A stretch of DNA of 8,884 nt. It comes from JAWOJF01 sp046481785. GTDB lineage: Bacteria > Bacteroidota > Ignavibacteria > Ignavibacteriales > Ignavibacteriaceae. Made by a program: the position numbers and the translations under genes. Positions 1-6,878 of the stretch are shown here, in pieces. How positions within the stretch are numbered: position 1 is the stretch's first letter; the number at the start of each line of letters is the position of its first letter. The DNA lies in contig JAWOJF010000034.1 of NCBI GenBank assembly GCA_046481785.1, positions 1 to 8,884 on the forward strand. Reading direction: 5' to 3'. The notes below the pieces were generated by a model. That model did not search any database, was not told the DNA's origin, and saw only the letters and a list, made by a program, of their open reading frames with translations.

Positions 1-210
1 GACCAGGCAGTAACAAGCGAGGGCGTTTTTGTACAATTAAAAATCTATGACATACTTGGCAACGAGGTAAACACACTGGTCAATGAAAAACAGGAAGCGG
101 GGTTTTATACTATAAATTTTGATGGGAATAGCCTTGCCGCAGGGGCATACATATATCGGCTTACAGCAGGTGATTTTCAAAAAACTATGAAAATGGTTTT
201 GATGAAATAA
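1..210 (+). CDS. C-terminal fragment of a T9SS-secreted protein (type A sorting domain)
   Basis: The reading frame is open from base 1 and stops with TAA at 208-210, giving the last 69 residues of a protein that begins outside the window. The fragment reads as a type A C-terminal sorting domain of the type IX secretion system: the sequence IYDILGNEV, then an AGFYTINFDG strand, then GAYIYRLTAG and a basic, methionine-rich end (KMVLMK). In known T9SS cargo this immunoglobulin-like domain guides the folded protein across the outer membrane and is then removed or exchanged for a surface anchor. The usual NYPNPFNP lead-in would lie just upstream of base 1. The same block order ends the 925-residue protein at 722-3499, so two cargo genes sit close together. 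The passenger domain cannot be known from this window. The 89-bp gap to the next gene leaves co-transcription open. Confidence 0.9.
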   Translation, partial: DQAVTSEGVFVQLKIYDILGNEVNTLVNEKQEAGFYTINFDGNSLAAGAYIYRLTAGDFQKTMKMVLMK

Positions 211-224
211 GGTCACATTAAATT

Positions 225-253
225 CAGCATTTTTTGCTGCTTCTTTCAGCAGC
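225..253 (+). terminator. Alternative hairpins after the first T9SS gene
   Basis: CAGCA (225-229) pairs with TGCTG (235-239) around a TTTTT loop, and the same TGCTG can instead pair with a second CAGCA at 247-251. The two hairpins exclude each other. There is no T-tract after either, so this is at best a weak terminator or a 3'-end structure for the first gene. It could also lie within a transcript that continues into the lipoprotein gene. Confidence 0.25.
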
Positions 254-299
254 TTACATATAATAACGGGTATTCAAACAATAATATAGAGGGTTTAGT

Positions 300-713
300 G
301 TGAAAAACAATCTCCATAAAATTACGATTGTAAGTGCTGCTGTTTTTACTTTTCTCTTTTTAGCGGCATGCTCTCCGGGTAAAGAGAATTCTTCCGGGAA
401 ATCAGAACCCGGAATATCACTTCCGCCCGGAAGTGTGAGTATCGCAGGAGAAATAATTTCTTCAGAAGAACATGACAACCTTTTCTCTGTTACGGTTCTG
501 ATTATTAAAGTTAACCGTTACGGCGGCGGTGCACCTTTATTAAACATCAACGATAAATTACCGGTGCGTATAAATAAATCAGTGTTAAAAAATAATAACG
601 ATGGAGAAGTTAAAATAAATCAAGGAGAAACATACCAGTTATTAATAAAATACATCTCCTCTGCGGGACAAACAAATAATTACTGGGAAACTTTAGAGAT
701 AATAACTAATTAA
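300..713 (+). CDS. Small predicted lipoprotein of unknown function
   Basis: This gene encodes 137 residues. The start is GTG at 300, chosen because an AGAGGG Shine-Dalgarno sequence (288-293) lies 6 nt ahead and a signal peptide begins at once. A basic start (MKNN, with H6 and K7) is followed by a hydrophobic core at residues 8-22 and a lipobox, LAAC, with Cys24 as the only cysteine. Signal peptidase II cleavage before Cys24 and lipid attachment are therefore expected. Ser25 rather than Asp follows the cysteine; in Bacteroidota such lipoproteins may stay periplasmic or reach the outer membrane. After a Ser/Gly/Pro linker (about 25-46), the remaining 90 residues alternate hydrophobic and polar positions, as in a small beta-sandwich or OB-like fold. 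I do not recognise the family. The downstream propeller gene begins 8 nt after this stop with its own AAGGA, so the two are probably one operon and may act together at the surface. Confidence 0.8.
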   Translation: MKNNLHKITIVSAAVFTFLFLAACSPGKENSSGKSEPGISLPPGSVSIAGEIISSEEHDNLFSVTVLIIKVNRYGGGAPLLNINDKLPVRINKSVLKNNNDGEVKINQGETYQLLIKYISSAGQTNNYWETLEIITN

Positions 714-721
714 GGAACCTA

Positions 722-3499
722 ATGAATCAAAATTTTGCGTTTTCTAAAAAGAAATCACTAATAGTATTTTTTACTATTGCAATAATTGCCGCTTTTACTG
801 TGTATAATTATCAAAATGAGCCCGGACTTAAAGAATATAAAGAGAAGCTTGAACAAAAAAAATTAAAAAAAATAAAAACTAAAAAAGCGAGAGCAGATTA
901 CTTTTTTAATATGCTTCGCGATCCCGTTGTAAATTCTATCCCAAAAAATATTAGAAAAAAAGAGCTTGAGTTTGCAAAAAAATTACGGTTAAAAAACGCC
1001 TCGCTGGCTAAAGCAAATTCTGTTTTGTTTGACTGGTACGAAGCCGGTCCAAATGATGTGGGTGGAAGAACAAGGGCGCTGGCAGTTGATAGAACAAATT
1101 CTAATGTAATAATAGCCGGCGGTGCCTCGGGCGGAATCTGGAAATCAACTGACAGAGGAGGTTCGTGGCATATTAAATCCACAACCAATCAGCAGTTGAG
1201 TGTTACTTTTGTTATTCAGGATCCCAGGGCAGGGTTTGAAAATACCTGGTATTACAGTTCAGGAGAAAGAGATAATAGTGCTGGCAGTAATATCAATCAT
1301 TCCGTTGGCTTAAATGGCAGCGGATTTTATAAGTCGACTGATAATGGTGAAACATGGGTTCAGTTGAAAGATGCCGGCAATCCTACAGAAATTGATTCTC
1401 CTTTTGATAATGTTTCAAAGATTGTAATCAATCCCCAAACAGGCTCTATTTTTATTACGAGCTCCTATTTTGGAGTTTTAAAATCTACAGATGGTGGAGA
1501 AAATTTCTCCGTCTCTTTAACAGGAAATTTAAATGATCATATTTACTGTGAAATTGATATTGCTGCAAACGGAACACTCTTAGCGGCCCTTTCTACAGGC
1601 AATAATTTCGAGCCCGTTAATACTCCCGGTTTATACAGGTCTGGTGATGACGGTGAAACATGGGAAAATATTACTCCGGATAACTATGAATCTCCTTCAA
1701 GGGCTATGGTAGCTTTTGCCCCTTCAAACAGCAATGTTGCTTACTTATGGACGGATTTTATAAATTCTACAGGGTTCTATAAAATAGATGTTTCCAACGG
1801 CACTTCTGAAAACAGAACAGCGAACCTTCCGCAATTCCCCGAACCGGTAGGTCAAATAAATACGCAGGGGGGTTATAATATGATTTTATCAGTTAAACCC
1901 GATGATGAAAATTTTGTCCTTTTTGGCGCTACTAATTTATACAGATCCCGTGATGGTTTTGCAACACCGGCCGATGAAGAATCCGAAAACTGGATTGGCG
2001 GCTATGATGTTATAAATGATATTTCTTCATATGCTAATCATCATTCGGATCAACACTCATTATTTTTTGATCCTAATGATCCGGATAAATTATGGTCGGG
2101 GCATGACGGCGGTTTAAGTTATACAGAAGATATTACAGCAAGCGGAGAAAGAATTAACTGGATTGATAAAAATAACGGTTATAATGTTACACAGTTTTTC
2201 CATGTTTCGATTTCCAAAAATGAAGACGATATACGATTTTTAGGTGGAACCCAGGATAACGGTTCTCCCTTTTTTCAATTTGACGGTACGGAAACTTCCC
2301 CTTCCCGGGATATCTCATCGGGTGACGGAGCTTATTCCTACATAGCCGATAATTATGTTTATACGTCCGCCCAGGAAGGAGCTTTGCTAAGATATAACAC
2401 TAATGAGAGCGGCCAGAACATTGAAGACACTTATACATATGTTAAACCCAAAGAAACAGAAAATATATTATTCATTCATCCTTTTGCAGTTGATATGGCT
2501 GATGAAAATATAATGTATTTCCCGGACGGGAATATTCTATGGCGTAACAATTCAATAACAACCATACAAAACCAATCGGATAATGAAGGAACAACCGAAG
2601 GATGGGAAAATCTTGGTGAAGTTTATTCAGATCAGAATAATGAATACACAATTACAGCTATAACATCTGCTTCCCCCTCACATATTCTTTATCTGGGTTT
2701 AACAAATCCCTCCGGTCCGTCAAAAATTATGAAACTCGAAAATTCTAATACTGCAACTGAAGGTTATATTGATATCTCTATTCCCGGTGCTCCTGAAGGT
2801 GCTTTTCTCCACCAGATAGCTGTAAACCCAAACAATGCAGATGAAATAATTGTTGTTTTTACCAATTACAACATACCCAGTTTATTTCACTCAACAGACG
2901 GCGGAGAGACCTATTCAAACATTGATGGGAACCTGGAAGGAGATTCTGAGCTTCCCGGCCCTTCAATCAGAAATATAACAATACTTCCGTACAACCAGTC
3001 AACAACCGCCTATTTAGCTGCAACAAGTACTGGTGTTTATTCAACAACCGGAATAAACGGTGGAAGTACACAATGGATTGAAGAGTCGCCTAACCTGATA
3101 GGAAACGTTGTAGTAGCCGCAATTACATCAAGGTCTTCAGACAGACTTGTTGCGGCAGCTACGCATGGCAGAGGCATATTTGTTGCCGGACCATCAGGTG
3201 CGGTTAGTGTTAAAGATAAACAAAAATCGCTGCCCGGTAATTATGTCCTAAATCAAAATTACCCTAACCCTTTTAACCCGGTTACAAAAATAAAGTATGC
3301 AATAAGCACTACGCAGTATGCAACTTTAACACTTTTTGATATGCTGGGAAAAGAGGTTGCTGTATTAATTAATGAAGTAAAACAACCCGGTGAGTATGAA
3401 ATAGAATTTAATGCTTCCGCTTTATCAAGCGGTGTGTATTACTACAGGCTAACCGCCGGAGGTTTTTCAGAAACTAAGAAGATGGTTCTGCTAAAATAA
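722..3499 (+). CDS. Secreted beta-propeller protein with BNR/sortilin-type repeats and a T9SS type A sorting domain
   Basis: This gene encodes 925 residues. The start ATG at 722 is preceded by AAGGA (712-716), which overlaps the lipoprotein stop. Residues 1-11 are basic, 12-27 form a hydrophobic signal or anchor segment with no clear cleavage site, and 36-56 are very lysine-rich. The propeller opens at about 103 with the WYEAGPNDVGGRTRALAVD block typical of large Bacteroidota sortilin/VPS10- or GH74-like exoproteins. BNR (Asp-box) motifs are seen at 138-149 (GIWKSTDRGGSW), 201-212, 251-262, 303-314 and 720-731, with degenerate copies near 405 and 771. A THGRGIF blade motif at 814-820 closes the propeller. 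Residues 836-925 are the sorting domain: NYPNPFNP at 846-853, LFDMLGKEVA at 871-880, and GVYYYRLTAG followed by a basic KMVLLK end. Family knowledge predicts export by Sec, then T9SS, and surface attachment or release. The ligand or substrate is unknown. No catalytic residues can be assigned, since Asp-box repeats alone do not prove hydrolase activity. Confidence 0.88.
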   Translation: MNQNFAFSKKKSLIVFFTIAIIAAFTVYNYQNEPGLKEYKEKLEQKKLKKIKTKKARADYFFNMLRDPVVNSIPKNIRKKELEFAKKLRLKNASLAKANSVLFDWYEAGPNDVGGRTRALAVDRTNSNVIIAGGASGGIWKSTDRGGSWHIKSTTNQQLSVTFVIQDPRAGFENTWYYSSGERDNSAGSNINHSVGLNGSGFYKSTDNGETWVQLKDAGNPTEIDSPFDNVSKIVINPQTGSIFITSSYFGVLKSTDGGENFSVSLTGNLNDHIYCEIDIAANGTLLAALSTGNNFEPVNTPGLYRSGDDGETWENITPDNYESPSRAMVAFAPSNSNVAYLWTDFINSTGFYKIDVSNGTSENRTANLPQFPEPVGQINTQGGYNMILSVKPDDENFVLFGATNLYRSRDGFATPADEESENWIGGYDVINDISSYANHHSDQHSLFFDPNDPDKLWSGHDGGLSYTEDITASGERINWIDKNNGYNVTQFFHVSISKNEDDIRFLGGTQDNGSPFFQFDGTETSPSRDISSGDGAYSYIADNYVYTSAQEGALLRYNTNESGQNIEDTYTYVKPKETENILFIHPFAVDMADENIMYFPDGNILWRNNSITTIQNQSDNEGTTEGWENLGEVYSDQNNEYTITAITSASPSHILYLGLTNPSGPSKIMKLENSNTATEGYIDISIPGAPEGAFLHQIAVNPNNADEIIVVFTNYNIPSLFHSTDGGETYSNIDGNLEGDSELPGPSIRNITILPYNQSTTAYLAATSTGVYSTTGINGGSTQWIEESPNLIGNVVVAAITSRSSDRLVAAATHGRGIFVAGPSGAVSVKDKQKSLPGNYVLNQNYPNPFNPVTKIKYAISTTQYATLTLFDMLGKEVAVLINEVKQPGEYEIEFNASALSSGVYYYRLTAGGFSETKKMVLLK

Positions 3500-3530
3500 A
3501 AATACATTGTTTGGTAGTGCACTTTTAAAT

Positions 3531-3556
3531 ACAGCCTGCCGGCACAGGCAGGCTGT
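3531..3556 (+). terminator. GC-rich hairpin after the beta-propeller gene
   Basis: A perfect 10-bp stem, ACAGCCTGCC / GGCAGGCTGT, encloses the loop GGCACA, 31 nt after the stop codon at 3499. It lies where the plus-strand operon should end. No clean T-tract follows on either strand, so it may be a weak terminator, an mRNA 3' stabiliser or a dispersed palindromic repeat. The internal CCTGCCGGCA...GGCAGG arrangement resembles short intergenic repeats seen in AT-rich bacterial genomes; that resemblance is from memory only. Confidence 0.5.
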
Positions 3557-3600
3557 ACTTATAACGTTAAGATAATAATCGGTTCATCTAAAGAGCAATC

Positions 3601-3629
3601 AAAAAAAATATCCTGCTCATCAGCCAGGA
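3601..3629 (-). terminator. Rho-independent terminator of the glycosyltransferase gene
   Basis: Read on the minus strand, TCCTG (3629-3625) and CAGGA (3615-3611) form a stem, or TCCT plus GCT with one bulged G. After a TA it runs into eight T residues (plus-strand A-tract 3601-3608). It begins 24 nt beyond the stop codon of the minus-strand glycosyltransferase. Position and T-tract both fit that gene's terminator. Confidence 0.65.
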
Positions 3630-3653
3630 CAAAAACAATAATTACAAATATTT

Positions 3654-5222
3654 TTATTTATTAATTTTATACAAAACCGCAGGACCCTGACGAATGTAAA
3701 CAACAGGGGTAAGACCGGTTGGAGCTTCTGCCGGATATATTAAACTTCTTAGTTCTTTTCTTTCATTGTATTCACGTCTGCTGAAATATAAATAATCGAC
3801 CTTCTTCTTTTTCAGCTCGGCTATGGTTTCAGCCATACCCTTCCCTGCCGGAAGAACCTTCCATTTCATTTTTAATTCATATGATATATGGGGCATACGC
3901 GATGCTATTGTACTTTTTCCGCTGCCGGCAATATTATTTAAAAAGAACTTTTCCGCCGTTTTTTTTACTTCGTTCTGGCCGGTAATAAGATGTTTATTAT
4001 AACTTATAGATGTAACGATCCCGAAACATAACAAACCGGAAAGTATTATACTCTGTGAGAACCGGGATAAATCAGCAGCAATCCTGATACCGAAATAAGC
4101 ATAAACCGTAAACAGAGGTATCATAAGAAGAGGAAACCGCAAATCATAAAAAAAAGGAAGGAGAAGAAGGAAAAAAGAAAGATTTATTAAATAGAATGCT
4201 GACTGGTGCGGAGTTGGTTTCCTTTTTTTAAGTACAATTAACCCTATTACTGAAAATATGCCAACATGAAGTGTGTTCAGTACGGTTAAATTTTTATACG
4301 AATGATAAATTAAGTTTAATGCCACTGTTTCGGCAAGTGTAAACGGCTCTTCTTCAATTATCTCCATTAAAGATCCATACTTATCTGAATTTTTATTCCA
4401 TTCTTTTTCCCAGTTTATTTTTCCTGTATTTCCAATGGATATGGCAAGGTTCCGGTAGTTTTCATTATAAAACACCACACCCTTATGAGTATAAGTATAA
4501 ATACCCCATGGTGATACAATGATAAAAAATGCTGCAAGAAAAAGAATAACCGGAATAATCTTTTTATTTACACTATTGCTTACTATCCGTGTAAAAAGTA
4601 TTAGTGCGGGTATAGATAACAAAAGAAATACTGCGCTATACCTTGTTAAAAAAGCAAGGGCTGTAAATATCCCGGCAAGGATAAATTTTGTCTTTTTGTT
4701 TTTATCAGCAGTAAGGAAAAAATAAATTGCAGATGCCGCCAGAGAATTAAAAAACATGTCCGTTCCTGCGGCATAACTATATGCGGCAAAAAACGGGTTA
4801 ATAGACGTAAGCAAAACAGCCGCAAAAGCTATTTTGTTTGAAAAGATACTTTTTAAAGTAAGATAAATAACAAAAAGAAATACAGCCGAAGATAAAGATG
4901 AAATCAGCACTCCCGCTGTCATATAATTATCAAAAATTATATTTACTGAGGCAAGAAACAAAACATACAACGGCCCGCGGTATACATCTATAACAAAATT
5001 TCCGTTTAATAAACTTTGTGCGTGGGGAACATACGAACTGAAAAAATCATTTTCCGATGTTATATAATAACTTCCTGTTTTATGTAATAACAAACCAAGG
5101 GGTAATACAATCAAAAGGTAAGCTATGGCAAGGTATGCACCTGCATGTTTATTCTCTGAAAGGGATGATAAAATTTTTAATAACCCTTCAAAACTGCTTT
5201 TAGTTTTATGTAATGCAGACAT
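3654..5222 (-). CDS. Multi-pass glycosyltransferase, GT39 (ArnT/PMT-like) superfamily
   Basis: This gene encodes 522 residues, close to the length usual for bacterial GT-C enzymes. Family members move a sugar from a polyprenyl-phosphate carrier to a lipid or protein on the outer face of the inner membrane. Visible features, in order: a short basic cytoplasmic start; a first membrane helix at about 29-47; an external loop with an acidic motif, SENDFFSSYVPHAQSL (56-71), where GT-C enzymes keep their essential Asp (D59 here); YRGPLYVLFLA at 81-91; a GTDMFFNSLAAS segment with D155; and FLTRYSAVFLL at 191-201, a hallmark of this superfamily. About ten or eleven hydrophobic helices run to about 405, followed by a soluble domain of about 115 residues. 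The donor and acceptor cannot be told from sequence. The ATG at 5222 has no good Shine-Dalgarno sequence, but the next in-frame methionine (residue 101) would delete the first helix and acidic loop. It is convergent with the T9SS operon and has its own terminator. A link to glycosylation of secreted proteins is possible but unproven. Confidence 0.82.
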   Translation of the reverse strand: MSALHKTKSSFEGLLKILSSLSENKHAGAYLAIAYLLIVLPLGLLLHKTGSYYITSENDFFSSYVPHAQSLLNGNFVIDVYRGPLYVLFLASVNIIFDNYMTAGVLISSLSSAVFLFVIYLTLKSIFSNKIAFAAVLLTSINPFFAAYSYAAGTDMFFNSLAASAIYFFLTADKNKKTKFILAGIFTALAFLTRYSAVFLLLSIPALILFTRIVSNSVNKKIIPVILFLAAFFIIVSPWGIYTYTHKGVVFYNENYRNLAISIGNTGKINWEKEWNKNSDKYGSLMEIIEEEPFTLAETVALNLIYHSYKNLTVLNTLHVGIFSVIGLIVLKKRKPTPHQSAFYLINLSFFLLLLPFFYDLRFPLLMIPLFTVYAYFGIRIAADLSRFSQSIILSGLLCFGIVTSISYNKHLITGQNEVKKTAEKFFLNNIAGSGKSTIASRMPHISYELKMKWKVLPAGKGMAETIAELKKKKVDYLYFSRREYNERKELRSLIYPAEAPTGLTPVVYIRQGPAVLYKINK

Positions 5223-5250
5223 AACCAGGGCCGTATTTTCAGGTTTGGAT

Positions 5251-5289
5251 AAAAAAAGATTGACCGGAATTTATATGCCGGCCAATCTT
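5251..5289 (-). terminator. Strong intrinsic terminator in the 5' leader of the glycosyltransferase gene
   Basis: On the minus strand GATTGGCCGG (5287-5278) pairs with CCGGTCAATC (5267-5258) around a 10-nt loop, with one G-T wobble; two A-T pairs extend the stem to 12 bp. Seven T residues follow (plus-strand A-tract 5251-5257). This is a textbook Rho-independent terminator, yet it ends only 28 nt before the minus-strand start codon at 5222. It either ends a transcript arriving from the right or acts as an attenuator for the glycosyltransferase. Confidence 0.75.
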
Positions 5290-5535
5290 ATTCTCCGATG
5301 TAATTGTAACTATTTCAATTAAATCGGATCAGAATAAATACATATTCCTATTTATTCTTGTGTTAAGAATATACATCCACATTTATAAAATCAATGAAAA
5401 AAGAGTCACTCTCCTTCTGCTTGTTATTCAAAGCACATATTTGAATAATATTTGGGTTTACCAATGTGATTTCAGCTTTAGAATATTTCCCCTCACAGAA
5501 ATCAGACTAAGATTAATTTAATATAGCGGTAAATA
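5290..5535. other. Non-coding region with four inverted repeats
   Basis: No supportable gene lies here. The DNA is AT-rich and holds a series of inverted repeats. TCCGAT-G-TAATTG at 5294-5306 pairs with CAATTA-A-ATCGGA at 5316-5328 (6+6 bp with one mismatch). TATTCTT/AAGAATA lies at 5353-5371. AGAGT-C-ACTCT at 5402-5412 is a short operator-like palindrome. TTATTCAAA/TTTGAATAA lies at 5424-5448 (9 bp). A looser 7-bp pair, TGATTTC/GAAATCA, spans 5467-5504. The region separates divergent genes (minus 3654-5222 and plus 5536-5808), so it must carry their promoters, but I cannot place a convincing -33/-7 pair for either. Confidence 0.55.
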
Positions 5536-5808
5536 ATGAACAGGTGTGAAATGAAAGAAATAATTGAATTATTGGAAGGATTTGATTTTGAGGCTGATCC
5601 GGGTGAGGCTGTACTTGATCTGTTTATAAGAGTAATTGCTTGTCAGGCAACAATAGCCTCATTAAAAGAAATGACATTAAATAATTTATCGCTGTATACA
5701 AATAAATCGTCAGAAAAACTTGAAAGTGAGTTCCAGGGAATTTTTGATGAAATTAAAAATGATTTGTTAGTAAACTTTATCAGTAAATATGGAAAGGTAT
5801 CCCGTTAG
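5536..5808 (+). CDS. Small helical protein of unknown function
   Basis: This frame encodes 90 residues with no family that I recognise. It has no signal peptide or membrane helix. It reads as mainly alpha-helical and acidic, with helices likely at about 6-14, 22-48 (AVLDLFIRVIACQATIASLKEM) and 58-85, so it is probably a cytoplasmic protein. Two starts are possible: ATG at 5536, without a clear ribosome site, or ATG at 5551 (85 residues), preceded by AGGTG at 5542-5546. The second has the better ribosome site. The gene converges on the 91-residue minus-strand gene with one base between the stops, which leaves no room for a terminator between them. Its codon use looks like that of its neighbours, which supports a real gene. 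A regulatory or partner role for the neighbour is speculation. Confidence 0.6.
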   Translation: MNRCEMKEIIELLEGFDFEADPGEAVLDLFIRVIACQATIASLKEMTLNNLSLYTNKSSEKLESEFQGIFDEIKNDLLVNFISKYGKVSR

Positions 5809-5809
5809 T

Positions 5810-6085
5810 TTACCAGTAAGCCAGATCGCTTAAATATAATAAATATAGTTTTCCCTGTGCAGTTACCGAATTATATGATGTTATAAAGCCGTTATCAATA
5901 AGTATTTTTCTTCGTTCCTTGTTCAATTTTTGTATATACTTCTGGAACCTGGGAATAATCTTATTTTCTAAAATTTTTAAACGCTTATCGGGCTGGCGTA
6001 ATTTTGCCAGATCAAAGTGCAGCGCCAGCCATTCTTTTATCTCATCATCTAAGGGCTCAAATCTATAGTAAAAATATCTTGACAT
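5810..6085 (-). CDS. Small basic protein of unknown function, possibly winged-helix-like
   Basis: This gene encodes 91 residues. The start is minus-strand ATG at 6085 and the stop TAA is at 5812-5810. The N-terminus is rich in aromatics (YFYYRF at 4-9). A basic helical middle (about 26-62, with KRLKILENK and NKERRKIL) is followed by ILIDNGFITSYNSVTAQGKLYLL at about 61-83. The last part resembles the second helix and wing of winged-helix DNA-binding proteins, where a T-x-x-G-K/R turn follows a short hairpin. That is weak, visual evidence only. No signal peptide or membrane segment is seen. A three-copy motif lies directly upstream (6098-6168) and could be its binding site if the protein is a regulator. 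It shares its 3' end with the convergent 90-residue gene. Confidence 0.6.
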   Translation of the reverse strand: MSRYFYYRFEPLDDEIKEWLALHFDLAKLRQPDKRLKILENKIIPRFQKYIQKLNKERRKILIDNGFITSYNSVTAQGKLYLLYLSDLAYW

Positions 6086-6097
6086 GAATAATCACTT

Positions 6098-6168
6098 ATA
6101 TAGCAATTCGCAACAAATTTATAAAAATTATAAAGGGAATGCTATATCATCTTTAGGGAATTGTATAT
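6098..6168. promoter_or_regulatory. Three-copy GAATTGCTATAT-like motif upstream of the 91-residue gene
   Basis: The motif occurs inverted at 6098-6109 (ATATAGCAATTC) and directly at 6137-6147 (GAATGCTATAT) and 6158-6168 (GAATTGTATAT). The two direct copies lie within AGGGAAT-containing 14-mers (6134-6147 and 6155-6168) that match at 12 of 14 positions and are exactly 21 bp apart, two turns of the helix. The first and second copies also form an 8-bp perfect inverted repeat with a 34-nt spacer. The array lies 12-83 bp ahead of the minus-strand start at 6085. Its spacing suggests protein binding, but no binding protein is shown. Confidence 0.4.
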
Positions 6169-6174
6169 TAAATT

Positions 6175-6250
6175 TTTAAGCGGACAATCTTGTGCTGTTT
6201 CCCCCTGAAATACAGGCAAATATACGGGTTATTATCACCTTCCGCTTAAA
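6175..6250 (-). terminator. Long-range stem spanning the stop codon of the outer-membrane protein gene
   Basis: TTTAAGCGGA (6175-6184) and TCCGCTTAAA (6241-6250) are perfect 10-bp inverted repeats. The second arm lies in the last codons of the outer-membrane protein gene (stop at 6235-6237). A small CCTG/CAGG hairpin (6204-6216) sits in the loop. On the minus strand the structure is followed by AATTT rather than a strong T-tract, so termination is uncertain; a protective mRNA 3'-end structure is equally possible. Confidence 0.35.
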
Positions 6251-6873
6251 TAAAATCTGCCGCCTATGGTAAAATTCATCCCGCTGAATTTATCCCGGAA
6301 GTAAACAACATCTTTGCGTGCATAATTATACTGTGCTTCGCCGAATATTGAAACATTGCTATCCTCAAGATATTTTTCCAGGCTTAACCCTGAAAACACC
6401 CCGAATACACCTTCGTTATCCAGTCTCTGAACTATTGAACCGTTCGGGAGAGAAGCTTTATGGTTAACAAGCGCATAAGTTACCCCGCCATTTATTCCAA
6501 GAGTTAAATCATTGGTAAGAGATACATTATACTGCAGTCCCCCGTTAAACAGAAGCTGGCTGAATGATCCGTTTACTTCAACTAACTCATTATATGTACT
6601 TAGCCCCTCATCTGCAAAATTATTATATTCAAGCGAAGAATAGTTTGCCCTGAGGATGTATGATAATTTTGTATAGAGAAATATTTTGTTATAAAGGGGC
6701 AGCCCAAAACCGGTGCTTAAAATAATTGAGGTTGCGTTCCTGTTCCTGTATATATTTTCACCGCTGCCGCTATGCCCGCCCAAACTGCCGGAAAAAAAGG
6801 GAGCCTCATTAACCTGCGCATAAACAGAAACAGAAAAACATATAAGGAATACCAGTATATATAACTTTTTCAT
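6235..6873 (-). CDS. Outer-membrane beta-barrel protein
   Basis: This gene encodes 212 residues. The start is minus-strand ATG at 6873, with GAGGAG 5 nt ahead and a Bacteroidota-type promoter just upstream. A classic Sec signal peptide (KK at 2-3, hydrophobic core at about 4-16, VYA then Q20) predicts signal peptidase I cleavage after Ala19. The mature chain shows amphipathic beta strands with aromatic girdles and polar turns: about 48-58, 63-77 (KIFLYTKLSYILRANY), 104-118, 122-134, 155-165, 173-184 (SNVSIFGEAQYNYA) and a final GGRFYLSG strand at 204-211. This fits an eight-stranded barrel of the OmpA/OmpW-like or PorT-like general class. The last residue is Arg rather than the Phe usual in proteobacterial barrels, which is not unusual in this phylum. 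A structural or small-molecule-passage role is likely; the specific function is unknown. It is transcribed alone or with the 91-residue gene 149 bp downstream. Confidence 0.78.
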   Translation of the reverse strand: MKKLYILVFLICFSVSVYAQVNEAPFFSGSLGGHSGSGENIYRNRNATSIILSTGFGLPLYNKIFLYTKLSYILRANYSSLEYNNFADEGLSTYNELVEVNGSFSQLLFNGGLQYNVSLTNDLTLGINGGVTYALVNHKASLPNGSIVQRLDNEGVFGVFSGLSLEKYLEDSNVSIFGEAQYNYARKDVVYFRDKFSGMNFTIGGRFYLSGR

Positions 6874-6878
6874 AGCTG

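Noticed and set aside
254..478. A 74-codon minus-strand frame over the lipoprotein gene
   Set aside because: It overlaps a gene with a clear signal peptide and lipobox on the plus strand and has no features of its own.
3906..3929. Walker A-like residues AGSGKST in the C-terminal part of the glycosyltransferase (residues 432-438)
   Set aside because: The first Gly of the GxxxxGK[ST] pattern is Asn430, and the segment lies in the loop after the last membrane helix of a GT-C enzyme with no other ATPase motifs, so a nucleotide-binding site is unlikely.
5290..5535. The series of inverted repeats as a CRISPR array
   Set aside because: The repeats differ from each other in sequence and spacing; there is no recurring direct repeat with spacers and no cas gene.
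5536..6085. The two small genes as a toxin-antitoxin pair
   Set aside because: They converge rather than form an operon, neither matches a known toxin or antitoxin motif that I can see, and no shared regulation is evident.
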